A stretch of DNA of 64,000 nt from Bacteroides salyersiae WAL 10018 = DSM 18765 = JCM 12988 (GTDB taxonomy: Bacteria > Bacteroidota > Bacteroidia > Bacteroidales > Bacteroidaceae), in contig NZ_KB905466.1 of NCBI RefSeq assembly GCF_000381365.1, forward strand, positions 2,840,821-2,904,820. The letters are read 5' to 3'. Shown one piece after another: positions 53,353 through 62,057 of this stretch (positions are counted from its first letter, which is position 1; the number at the start of each line of letters is the position of its first letter). The translations under genes and the position numbers were made by a program. The notes beneath the pieces were generated by a model. That model was not told the DNA's origin. It searched no databases and saw nothing but the letters and a program-made list of their open reading frames with translations.

Positions 53353-55329
53353 ATGAAATATAATCTTAAAAATAAATTGAGAAATCTGGCATGTGTCTCG
53401 TTATTGACCGGCGGAATGTGGGGATTGAGTGCATGTAGTGACTATCTGGATGTCGTGCCCGATAATGTCGGTACGATCGAACATTCTTTCAGCAACCGTA
53501 ATGAAGCCGAGAAGTATCTGTTTACCTGTTACTCATACATCCCTGAGTATCATAGCGAGCGTGCCAACGTAGGGTTGATGGGAGGTGACGAGCTGGCTAC
53601 TTTTTATCCCATCCAGAGTGGGGATGATTATGCAACCTGGCGCATCGGTTTGGGATATCAGAATGTGAACGAGCCTTATATGAATTATTGGGACGGCGGT
53701 AATGGGGCAGCCCACAGCTTGTACGAAGGGCTTCGTGATTGCAATACCTTTCTTACTTATGTTTCCGATCTGAACTATGTAGGTGATCTTGCACCTTCCA
53801 TGCGAAAGAGATGGCTGGCGGAGGCAAAATTCCTGAAGGCTTATTATCACTATCTGCTGTTGCGTATGTATGGTCCGATTGTGATTATTAATGAGAACCT
53901 GCCTATCTCTTCCACACCCGAAGAGGTGCGCTTGAAACGTGCCCCGGTCGATAAGGTGGTGGCTTTTATTTCCGACCTGCTTGATGAAGCAAAAACAGAT
54001 TTGCCTGTGAAAATAGATGATCAGGCAACCGAACTGGGGCGTATCACCCGTCCGGCCGTTTTGATGCTGAAAGCTAAGTTGCTGGTGATGGCAGCCAGCC
54101 CGTTGTTCAACGGAAATCCGGATTATGCCGATTTTACGAATAAAGACGGGGAGCATCTGTTTAGTCAGGAATACAGCGTACAGAAATGGATCGATGCCCA
54201 AGAGGCCTGTGAAGAAGCAATCGAGATGTGCGAACAGGGAGAGGGCGGTGTCAGCCCGGAGATCGTATTGCACGAAACCCATACGAACATGCTGTTCAGT
54301 GACCGGTTGAAACGGGAGTTGAGCTTGCGTGAATGCGTGACGGAGAAATGGAACGATGAACTGATCTGGGGATTGTCCGGTCGTCCGGTAAGCGGCTTGC
54401 AGCAGTCTTGTATGTCACGTGTCGGTAAATATCCGTCGAATATGCACGGTGCTTCCGAGAAGATTAATCCGACCATGTATGTTACGGAATTGTATTATAC
54501 TAAAAATGGTATTCCTCTCGACGAGGATAAGGAGTGGGAATATGCCAACCGTCTGAAAGTGAAGAAAAATACCAGTAACACGGTGAATGAATTTTATCTG
54601 ATACCGGATTACGAAACGGTGACTGCCAATTTCGACCGTGAACCTCGCTATTATGCCAATATCGGTTTTGACGGTGGTTTGTGGTATCAGAGTAACTGTG
54701 TTTCCGGAAACTCATCCGATATTTGGCAGTTGAAAGGACGTGCCGGTCAGGCACAAGGTATCTTAGGAGCTTACGGATATTCTAAAACAGGTTATTGGGC
54801 AAAGAAACTGGTCAATCTGGGCTTCGTAAACACAGAGAGCGGCTGGAACTCGGAACAGTATCCGTGGCCGGAATTTCGTTTGGCCGATCTGTATTTGCTG
54901 TATGCAGAGGCTGTTAATGAGGCTTCCGATTCGGAAGCGGCCCGTACTTTGGCAATCAGCTATGTCGATAAAATCAGAGAACGTGCCGGTTTGTCGGGTG
55001 TAAAAGAATCTTGGGAAGAGCATTCGCGTAAACCGAATAAGTTCAGAACGCAGTTGGGATTACGGGAAATTATCCAGCGTGAACGCACCATCGAGTTGAT
55101 GTTTGAAGGGCAGCGTTTCTGGGACGTCCGTCGTTGGAAGATTGCCGATAAAGAATATAACAAGACGCTGATGGCATGGAATCCCCGTGGCAAAACAGTG
55201 GATACTTATTATCAGCTCACTACGATGTATACGCAGCAGTTTGTGGCACCGCGCGATTACTTTTGGCCGATTAAAGAGAAATCGTTGGTAATCAATCCCA
55301 ATCTGGTGCAGAATCCGGGATGGCAATAA
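53353..55329 (+). CDS. susD: SusD-family surface glycan-binding lipoprotein
   Basis: The start is set at ATG 53353 (658 residues), because the 53335 ATG directly abuts the susC stop and AAGGAG lies 9 bases before 53353. The signal peptide ends in a lipobox (GLSACSDYLDVV, lipidated Cys), placing it on the outer membrane with SusC. Features of the family are LDVVPDN near the N-terminus, TPR-like helices (WLAEAKFLKAYYHYLLLRMYGPI), and the C-terminal ERTIELMFEGQRFWDVRRWK. It caps SusC and binds the glycan. The symbol is by family only. Confidence 0.95.
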   Translation: MKYNLKNKLRNLACVSLLTGGMWGLSACSDYLDVVPDNVGTIEHSFSNRNEAEKYLFTCYSYIPEYHSERANVGLMGGDELATFYPIQSGDDYATWRIGLGYQNVNEPYMNYWDGGNGAAHSLYEGLRDCNTFLTYVSDLNYVGDLAPSMRKRWLAEAKFLKAYYHYLLLRMYGPIVIINENLPISSTPEEVRLKRAPVDKVVAFISDLLDEAKTDLPVKIDDQATELGRITRPAVLMLKAKLLVMAASPLFNGNPDYADFTNKDGEHLFSQEYSVQKWIDAQEACEEAIEMCEQGEGGVSPEIVLHETHTNMLFSDRLKRELSLRECVTEKWNDELIWGLSGRPVSGLQQSCMSRVGKYPSNMHGASEKINPTMYVTELYYTKNGIPLDEDKEWEYANRLKVKKNTSNTVNEFYLIPDYETVTANFDREPRYYANIGFDGGLWYQSNCVSGNSSDIWQLKGRAGQAQGILGAYGYSKTGYWAKKLVNLGFVNTESGWNSEQYPWPEFRLADLYLLYAEAVNEASDSEAARTLAISYVDKIRERAGLSGVKESWEEHSRKPNKFRTQLGLREIIQRERTIELMFEGQRFWDVRRWKIADKEYNKTLMAWNPRGKTVDTYYQLTTMYTQQFVAPRDYFWPIKEKSLVINPNLVQNPGWQ

Positions 55330-55359
55330 ATGGTTTTAGGATTAAAAACAGAAAGAAAT

Positions 55360-56568
55360 ATGAAATCAATAAAAATATATGCACTCACTTTAGGGCTGCT
55401 GGCGGTCTTTGCCGGTTGTCAGAACGACGTTGTGAAGCCTTTGGAAAACGACAAGGAAGCACCGGCGCCGGTACGTGATGTTACTTATACAAAGATGTCC
55501 GGTTCGGTACTTCTTACCTATACCCTGCCTTCGGATCCGGACTTGCTTTATGTGGCGGCGAGTTACACGAACAAGGCAGGAAAGAAATACGAATTCAAGG
55601 CTTCCTACTTCACCAATACATTGCTTGTAGAGGGGTTTGGAGATACGGATACTTATTCGTTGGATGTATATGCCGTGGATCGCAGTGAAAATTATTCGGA
55701 ACCGGTGAACATACAGGTCGCGGCAGATACGCCTCCGGTGCAGGCTGCTTACGAAACATTGGAGGTGCAACCGGACTTCGGCGGAATGACTTTCTCATTT
55801 GACAATGCTTCGAAAGCCGACCTCACAGTGTACGTCTCTACTCCGAATGCAGACAATGAAATGGCCAATGCGGAGACTTTCTATACAGGATTGGCCAAAG
55901 CGACTTTCTCTGTACGTGGTTTTCTGGATGTTCCCCGTGATTTTGAGATCTGTTTTGAAGATAAATGGGGAAACAGATCTCCGGTGAAAAAGGAAAACCT
56001 GACTCCGATATACGAGGCCGAACTCGATAAGAAGAAGTTTAAAGAAGTTATTTTGCCGGGCGACTTCCCCTGTACTTTCTATGAAAGCAAGATGGAATAT
56101 ATCTGGGACGGACGGGCGGCAGCCGATGGTGACGGACAAACCGGCGCTCATACGGGTATTGAAGAACACGATGGGCCTACCTGGTTCACTTTCGATCTCG
56201 GTGTGCTGGTCAAGTTGAGCCGTTTCAATTTGAAATTCGTGCAAGACGATAAGCACTTCTATAATGACGTTTCTCCGAAGATCTATGAAGTCTGGGGATG
56301 TGCGGAATTGGATAAATCCGGAAGTTGGGACAGTTGGACAAAACTGCTTCATATTGAGAATGAAAAGCCGTCCGGCCTGCCGGGAAGCGAACTGACCGAA
56401 GACGACCGTCTGGCCGCCAAGGAAGGGGATAACGCGAATTTCCCGTTGGATGCACCGCGTGTACGCTATATCCGCATTAAGTGTATCGATAACTGGACTG
56501 GTAACTCGAATATGACGTTTACGGAAGTTACTTTCTGGGGAGATGATAAATCGGAAACGAATAATTGA
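55360..56568 (+). CDS. PUL lipoprotein with DUF4959, DUF5126 and DUF5000-like domains
   Basis: The start is set at ATG 55360 (402 residues) because the upstream ATG 55330 overlaps the SusD stop region and lacks a signal peptide. The lipobox is AVFAGCQND. An N-terminal fibronectin-like domain (about 30-120, PAPVRDVTYTKMSGSVLLTY) is followed by a second beta-domain and a C-terminal F5/8-like domain (about 230-395, TWFTFDLGVLVKLSRFNLKF; RVRYIRIKCIDNWTGNSNMT). This arrangement is common behind SusD in Bacteroides PULs and is thought to bind glycan at the surface. Ligand unknown. Confidence 0.85.
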   Translation: MKSIKIYALTLGLLAVFAGCQNDVVKPLENDKEAPAPVRDVTYTKMSGSVLLTYTLPSDPDLLYVAASYTNKAGKKYEFKASYFTNTLLVEGFGDTDTYSLDVYAVDRSENYSEPVNIQVAADTPPVQAAYETLEVQPDFGGMTFSFDNASKADLTVYVSTPNADNEMANAETFYTGLAKATFSVRGFLDVPRDFEICFEDKWGNRSPVKKENLTPIYEAELDKKKFKEVILPGDFPCTFYESKMEYIWDGRAAADGDGQTGAHTGIEEHDGPTWFTFDLGVLVKLSRFNLKFVQDDKHFYNDVSPKIYEVWGCAELDKSGSWDSWTKLLHIENEKPSGLPGSELTEDDRLAAKEGDNANFPLDAPRVRYIRIKCIDNWTGNSNMTFTEVTFWGDDKSETNN

Positions 56569-56582
56569 TAAATGCTTGAATT

Positions 56583-57809
56583 ATGAAATTGATAGTTAAA
56601 TATATATCGGCAATAGGAGTGTTGCTTTTGTTGCTTGGCAATTTTTCCTCTTGCACAAAGATGGATGATTATCTGAAGTATACAGATGGAAAGGAAATAC
56701 TGTATATCGGCAGACCGGAGGCGATGCAGATGCGTTCGGGCAGAGGACGTGTGCAGTTTTACGGTATTCTGATCGATCCGAAGATTACCCGGTTGCGTAT
56801 CACTTACAACATGGGAAAGGATGTGATCGACCTGCCTGTTCAGCGTCAGGAGGGAGCGGAAGTGTTTACATACGATATTCCGTTGAAAGAGGGTATTTAT
56901 AACTTTGTAGTACAGACTTTTGATGATGAAGGACATGCTTCCGTACCGGAATCGCTGATCGGTTCTTCTTACGGCTCGATCTATGAGAGCACATTGTACA
57001 ACCGGGGCATTTCGGATGTGAAATGTGAGAACAACTCTACCACGATTAGTTGGTCTACTGCCGACAGCCATTCTCCGTACGTCCGTATCTGGTATACGGA
57101 CGTCAATGGGCAGGAACGTATGGTTCAGGTAGAACAGAGTGAACAGGAAACCATTTTAGAGGAGTACAAATCGATGAGTGGTTTCAGAATGAAAACTTAC
57201 TATCTGCCGGATACGGCTGCTGTGGATATCTTTGACATTGAGGCGAATGTGGAGGCGGATGAAACATTGACGGGGACTGTGATGAAGAATGCTACCGAAC
57301 CGTTTGCGCGTCAGGATGAGGGGACAGAAAAGAGCGGTGTATTGAAAGATTGGGAATATACTCCTAATCTGCTTACTCAAAACGGCGGTCGTACGGGAAC
57401 TTTCTATGAGGCTTCTGCCGGTAAGACATTCATCAATATGTCTACTCTCAATTATGACAGTGCCATTGAAAACGGTAAAATCTGGCAAAAGGTGACCTTG
57501 CCTGCCGGAACCTATGAATTCTCCTTTAATGTGAATACCTCTAAGGGGAATAATCTGAACCCGTATGGCGCTGTGGTGGTGGCAGATGTTTTTCCGGATA
57601 CCGATCAGGTAGCGGCTGCCGCTTTGGTTTCTGTCAATTGGGGGCGTACTACCGGTACAAAGACTTTGAGTTTCACATTGGATGAGGAAACAACGCTTTT
57701 GTTGGGTTGGGTAGCCAGTATGGGAGAAAAGAGCGCGGATATCCGTATCAATGCCGTTGCTCTGAACAAGATTCATAAAATAAACACGATAGAGAAAGAA
57801 GTAGAATAA
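56583..57809 (+). CDS. PUL lipoprotein with DUF4998 and DUF5013-like domains
   Basis: A 408-residue lipoprotein (NFSSCTKMDDYL lipobox). The N-terminal part resembles DUF4998 (HYTDGKE-like KYTDGKEILYIGRPE, SGRGRVQFYGILIDPKI, VQTFDDEGHASVPES). The C-terminal ~160 residues (from about 255) resemble DUF5013, a beta-sandwich with LPAGTYEFSFNVN. It starts 14 bases after the DUF4959-type gene and precedes GH3, so it belongs to the susCD operon. It probably contributes to glycan binding at the surface; no catalytic motif is seen. Confidence 0.82.
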   Translation: MKLIVKYISAIGVLLLLLGNFSSCTKMDDYLKYTDGKEILYIGRPEAMQMRSGRGRVQFYGILIDPKITRLRITYNMGKDVIDLPVQRQEGAEVFTYDIPLKEGIYNFVVQTFDDEGHASVPESLIGSSYGSIYESTLYNRGISDVKCENNSTTISWSTADSHSPYVRIWYTDVNGQERMVQVEQSEQETILEEYKSMSGFRMKTYYLPDTAAVDIFDIEANVEADETLTGTVMKNATEPFARQDEGTEKSGVLKDWEYTPNLLTQNGGRTGTFYEASAGKTFINMSTLNYDSAIENGKIWQKVTLPAGTYEFSFNVNTSKGNNLNPYGAVVVADVFPDTDQVAAAALVSVNWGRTTGTKTLSFTLDEETTLLLGWVASMGEKSADIRINAVALNKIHKINTIEKEVE

Positions 57810-57825
57810 CATTTTAGGATAAGGT

Positions 57826-60105
57826 ATGAAAACAAGGAAACTTTTGATTGCCCTCGTATTAGGTATGGGAACTGCCACCGCTTGGGCTGGGGAAACGGAG
57901 GAGAGACCTTTGTATAAAGATTCTCTGGCGCCTATCGAGAGCCGGGTAGAGGATTTGCTGAGGCGTATGACGCTTCATGAAAAAACATTGCAATTGCAAA
58001 ATAAGCCTGTCGGGAGAATAGATGAGATAGAATCCATCTTTCAAGGGCAGAGCTATGGTTGCACACACGAAATGGGAAAGACTGCCGAAGAGTGTGCGGG
58101 CATCTATAATGAATTGCAAAAGTATATGCTTACCAAGACCCGTCTGGGAATTCCTATCCTGACAGCCGTGGAGGGTATTCAAGGAATCCTTCAGAATAAT
58201 TCGACTCTTTTCCCACATTCCATTGCGCAGGGGAGTACTTTCAATCCGGAACTGATTGAGCGTATGACGGATGCTGCCGGCAAGGAGGCTGCGGCAATGG
58301 GAATCCACCAGGTACTTTCACCGGTATTCGACATTGCCCGTGAATTGCGTTGGGGAAGAGTAGAGGAGACCTATGGAGAAGACCCTTTCCTTATCTCGGA
58401 AATGGGAATTGGCTTTGTGAAAGGATACCAGAAACATCAGATAACCTGTACGCCCAAACATTTCGTGGCCCACGGAACACCGGCCGGTGGTCTGAATTGC
58501 GCTTTTGTCAGTGGCGGTGAACGGGAATTCCGGAGTATCTATCTTTATCCTTTTGCCCGTGTGATTAAGGAGACGAATCCGTTGTGCATCATGAGTTGTT
58601 ACAGTGCATATGATGGCATACCTGTGTCGGCTTCTCCTTACTATATGACGGATGTGCTGCGTGATGAATTGGGCTTTAAAGGGTATGTTTATTCCGACTG
58701 GGGGTCTGTGGACCGGGTGATGACTTTTCATTATGCCGTCCCCACCCGTGAAGAGGCTGCAAAGGTTTCGTTGATTGCCGGTGTGGATCTGGACGTGGAT
58801 TCGGATTATGAAACGTTGGAGCAACAGGTGAAAGAGGGTAAAATCGATGAAGCTTATATCGATAAGGCGGTTCGTCGTGTTTTGTACGTGAAGTTTGCTT
58901 TGGGCTTGTTTGACCGCCCTTATTACGGTGACCCGAAATTGGTGAAAAAGGTGGTTCGCTCGGACAAACACATTGCATTGGCAAAAGAGGTAGCCGACGA
59001 AAGCACTATTCTGTTGGAAAATAAGAATAATATCCTTCCGCTCGATTTGTCTAAATATAAATCTATTGCCGTAGTAGGCCCAAATAGTAATCAGACTGTT
59101 TTCGGCGATTATTCCTGGACAACACCGGATACCAAAGAGGGTGTGACGTTGTATCAGGGATTGCAGCAAGTGTTGGGTAAAAAGAAAACCATTTTGCAGG
59201 CGGATGGCTGTAACTGGTGGAACCGGGCGGATAGTAAAGACATAGAGCAGGCTGTGAAAGCCGTAGAGCAGAGTGATCTGGCTATTGTGGCGGTAGGCAC
59301 GCGCAGTACGTTTCTGGGTCGTGGCCCTCGTTACTCGACAGCCGGTGAAGGCTTCGACCTTTCTTCTTTGGAGCTTCCCGGAAACCAATCGGAACTGTTG
59401 AAGGCTGTCAAGGCCACGGGCAAACCGATGATTGTCGTTTTGATATCCGGTAAGCCGTTGGTAATGAGCTGGGCAAAGGAAAATGCAGATGCAGTGCTGG
59501 TGCAATGGTATGCAGGAGAACAGCAGGGACGCTCGCTTGCCGATATTCTGGTAGGGAACGTCAATCCTTCGGGACGCGTGAATGTGTCGTTTCCGAGGAG
59601 TACGGGTAACACGCCTTGTTTCTATAATTATTATCCTACGGACCGTGTGCAGCGTTTTGACCGTCCGGGTACCTATGAAGAACCTGCCGGACATTATATT
59701 TTTGAACATCCGTATGCACTTTGGGAGTTTGGTTATGGATTGAGTTATACGAACTTCAATTATTCCGGATGTACATTGAATGACTCCATTTACTCCGATC
59801 AGAGTACGATTGTGGCCACAGTAGAGGTGGAAAATACCGGAAAGCGGGATGGAAAAGAGGTGGTTCAGCTTTATGTCCGCGATAAGATCAGTTCGGTATC
59901 TACTCCTATCAAGCAATTAAAGGCTTTTAAAAAAGTATTTATTAAAGCCGGAGAGAAGAAAAAAGTGACTTTGGAAGTACCGATGTCCGAACTGGCCCTT
60001 TACGATGTCCGGATGAAACCTGTGGTGGAACCGGGTGAGTTTGAAATACAGATAGGAAGTTCTTCCGACCGTATTCATTTTAATAAAACGATTCTGGTAA
60101 AATAA
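57826..60105 (+). CDS. Glycoside hydrolase family 3 (beta-glucosidase / beta-xylosidase type)
   Basis: A 759-residue exported enzyme (signal peptide about 1-21). N-terminal TIM barrel (about 30-355), a beta/alpha sandwich (about 385-590) and a C-terminal fibronectin-like domain (about 660-750). The nucleophile is Asp291 in GYVYSDWGSV. Other signatures are GRVEETYGEDPFL, CTPKHFVAHG and SCYSAYDGIPVSAS. Retaining exo-acting enzymes of this family release glucose, xylose or arabinose; the exact sugar is not clear. It is the last gene of the susCD operon and is followed by a strong terminator. Confidence 0.92.
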   Translation: MKTRKLLIALVLGMGTATAWAGETEERPLYKDSLAPIESRVEDLLRRMTLHEKTLQLQNKPVGRIDEIESIFQGQSYGCTHEMGKTAEECAGIYNELQKYMLTKTRLGIPILTAVEGIQGILQNNSTLFPHSIAQGSTFNPELIERMTDAAGKEAAAMGIHQVLSPVFDIARELRWGRVEETYGEDPFLISEMGIGFVKGYQKHQITCTPKHFVAHGTPAGGLNCAFVSGGEREFRSIYLYPFARVIKETNPLCIMSCYSAYDGIPVSASPYYMTDVLRDELGFKGYVYSDWGSVDRVMTFHYAVPTREEAAKVSLIAGVDLDVDSDYETLEQQVKEGKIDEAYIDKAVRRVLYVKFALGLFDRPYYGDPKLVKKVVRSDKHIALAKEVADESTILLENKNNILPLDLSKYKSIAVVGPNSNQTVFGDYSWTTPDTKEGVTLYQGLQQVLGKKKTILQADGCNWWNRADSKDIEQAVKAVEQSDLAIVAVGTRSTFLGRGPRYSTAGEGFDLSSLELPGNQSELLKAVKATGKPMIVVLISGKPLVMSWAKENADAVLVQWYAGEQQGRSLADILVGNVNPSGRVNVSFPRSTGNTPCFYNYYPTDRVQRFDRPGTYEEPAGHYIFEHPYALWEFGYGLSYTNFNYSGCTLNDSIYSDQSTIVATVEVENTGKRDGKEVVQLYVRDKISSVSTPIKQLKAFKKVFIKAGEKKKVTLEVPMSELALYDVRMKPVVEPGEFEIQIGSSSDRIHFNKTILVK

Positions 60106-60189
60106 TCGGTCGGTAAGGTTGCTCAAAAGATAAAATCCGGTTCCGGATAACAGAATATCACTTGGGATTTACCCCCTTCACCGCTTTCA

Positions 60190-60240
60190 CCCTTCACTCT
60201 GTATCGCCTTGTTCAAGGGGGATACGGGGTGAAGGGTTTT
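60190..60240 (+). terminator. Terminator of the susCD operon
   Basis: Arms CCCTTCACTCTGTATCGCC (60190-60208) and GGGGATACGGGGTGAAGGG (60218-60236) pair over 19 positions with few mismatches and end in a T-run. Confidence 0.8.
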
Positions 60241-60526
60241 TGCAACCGTGCAAAAGCTGTCCGAACACGGTGCCCGTAGGAGCTAAGGACCGTTTGCAGG
60301 ATTCGTAAGGACACATCCCGGCGTGCCTTCACCCTGTATCTCCGATGAATAAACCGATTGAGAAAAAAAGTGAAGGGGTAAAAACATACTGAATGCAGCT
60401 TATTTTGCAGAATAGATTCTGTTTATGAAAAAGATGTAGCGTCTTTCAGAAAAATTTGCTACGTCTTTGGGGAACTTCTCATACAGTGTTTTGAGTTCTG
60501 TTTCGTATTGACATATAGACTAATTG
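60241..60526. other. Intergenic region with a repeated CCTTCACCCTGTATC unit
   Basis: No gene is seen. CCTTCACCCTGTATC at 60326-60340 repeats the terminator arm word (60191-60205, one difference), and GTGAAGGGG at 60370-60378 can pair with it, so a second, weaker hairpin is possible. Confidence 0.45.
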
Positions 60527-61027
60527 TTAATGGCAATCCTGACCTTTGAACTCAATATTTCCAGTTTGGATATGATATATTAAAGTCCAAAAAGGGGGAT
60601 CGTAGAAAGCAGGAATAGGTTCTTTGTAAGAAAACCTTTTTTTAGTTTTAGTTTTTGATATAATATTAGGAGGTATTTCTCCATGTAACCAGTAATAAAA
60701 ATCATTATACTTAAAAAAAACTATAGATTTTTCTGCTGGTATATCCTCAAGACTTAAACAGATCGAATAACTCGTACTGTCTATTGCCTTAAAAAGTATG
60801 AAAAAATTTTTCCACTTACTATCTTTCTTTACTCCACATCCTTTTTGAGAAAATAATACAGTGTTTAAATTAGTAATAAAAGTACTGTCAATTTGCAATT
60901 CAGGTAATGCGAATGTATGAGTTTTTTGTGTCATATTTGGAGGGGTAAACCTTTCGTTTTTTTGTGCTTGAATTACGGTTACACCTCCAATGAGCAAAAA
61001 TAAAAAAATCTTTTTTTTAACGTCCAT
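60527..61027 (-). CDS. Small secreted hypothetical protein
   Basis: Start taken at ATG 61027 (166 residues) with AAGGAG upstream on the minus strand, giving a clear signal peptide MDVKKKIFLFLLIGGVTVIQA; the longer frame to 61087 has no better site. The mature part is beta-rich with a TFALPELQIDSTFITNLN segment, SKWKNFFILFKAIDSTSYSI and a Pro-rich C-terminus. I do not recognise the family. It overlaps the end of the upstream broken frame by 11 bp and is last in a minus-strand set of toxin/immunity-like genes, so an accessory or immunity role is possible. Confidence 0.6.
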   Translation of the reverse strand: MDVKKKIFLFLLIGGVTVIQAQKNERFTPPNMTQKTHTFALPELQIDSTFITNLNTVLFSQKGCGVKKDSKWKNFFILFKAIDSTSYSICLSLEDIPAEKSIVFFKYNDFYYWLHGEIPPNIISKTKTKKRFSYKEPIPAFYDPPFWTLIYHIQTGNIEFKGQDCH

Positions 61028-61639
61028 ATTGACTCCTTGTTGGTTTACAATAAGTATCATACATGTCTCTAAAAAAGAATCTATCACTAATATAATGATA
61101 AATCCAAAAAGAATAGGTGTCGTTATAGTAGTTTATGACAACATTATTGGTTTCTATATAATAAGAAATTTGCTTCTTTTGGTTTGTGTTGATGAATAAT
61201 GAATTCTTATATCTTTCTACAAGAAACAAATGTCCGGCATATTCAAAGCACTTCTCATCCAATTCTAATCTGGTTAATATTGAACCTATCGCGCGATTTA
61301 CACTTCATCAATAGAATCGTTAAGGTTACGGGAATAAATGTTAAAAATTAAGTTGGGAGTATAGTAAACACATTGTTGCTCATGTTTGATTATACAATCA
61401 AGAATAGGTAGTAATTTTTTATTTTTTTTACTTCCAAAACCTCCAAGTAGGCTGTATGACTGACTGCCTCTAATCTCAATGATAAACAAAGGCTGACTAC
61501 AGTTAATAGTAGTGAGGAATAGCATATCTTCATATCCATTTTTTATAGATTGATTACCTGTGGAATTTAATTTACCTTTCAAGTTTTTTTTAATCACAAA
61601 ACAGTATTTACTACGATAAATACTATTTGAAATAATCAA
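61017..61639 (-). pseudogene. Probable frameshifted gene in two pieces
   Basis: Two minus-strand frames, 61639-61298 (113 residues) and 61262-61017 (at least 81 residues, open upstream to about 61308), lie end to end in different frames. Joining the first, ending NLNDSIDEV, to the second in the frame NRAIGSILTRLELDEKC gives a smooth single protein of about 205 residues with no unnatural break. The second frame ends 11 bp inside the start of the next gene, as in the other overlaps here. This suggests a recent one-base frameshift near 61300. The family is not recognised and there is no signal peptide. A sequencing error is the alternative. Confidence 0.5.
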
Positions 61640-62057
61640 TATAAATAACTATCCATCTGTTTTGGCGTTTTTCTAATCCGTAAGTTATCTTTTTTATAGA
61701 ACTGTTTGTATTCCTTGCTTTGAAACAAACGACCGCATTATTTTCTGTTATAGTTTCTTCTATGTTATAGTCATAATATTTAAAATCGTTTGAGATTTTT
61801 TTGTCTTTACCGAGATTGTATTGAAGTTTTATTGTTCTTTTCCAATCCGATTCAGGATTTTCTAACCCTAATTTTGAATATACCTGTATTACATCTATGT
61901 ATTGTATTGCTTCTTCAAAAGCCAAACTTTGTTCTGCAGATACTAATTTCACCACCGTTACAAATGGGGTTTCTAAAATTGTGGATTTATTTTCGGTACA
62001 AGAAAGCATTATCAACGCAGATATAATTATATAAGATTTTAAATGTCTATTTTCCAT
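61623..62057 (-). CDS. Small lipoprotein, candidate immunity protein
   Basis: Start taken at ATG 62057 (144 residues). The signal sequence ends in the lipobox IIISALIMLSCTENKS (lipid Cys at about residue 20). The rest has an alpha/beta appearance with SAEQSLAFEEAIQYIDVIQVY and a C-terminal strand RQNRWIVIYIDYFK. The start overlaps the stop of the RHS-core gene by 11 bp, the tight linkage expected for a toxin and its immunity protein; a periplasmic lipoprotein fits a toxin acting there. This pairing is inference. No known family was recognised. Confidence 0.6.
   Translation of the reverse strand: MENRHLKSYIIISALIMLSCTENKSTILETPFVTVVKLVSAEQSLAFEEAIQYIDVIQVYSKLGLENPESDWKRTIKLQYNLGKDKKISNDFKYYDYNIEETITENNAVVCFKARNTNSSIKKITYGLEKRQNRWIVIYIDYFK

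Noticed and set aside
58318..59916. Minus-strand 532-codon frame inside GH3
   Set aside because: Despite its length it is antisense to a complete GH3 with visible catalytic residues and gives a His/Arg/Ile-rich protein typical of reverse-strand reading.
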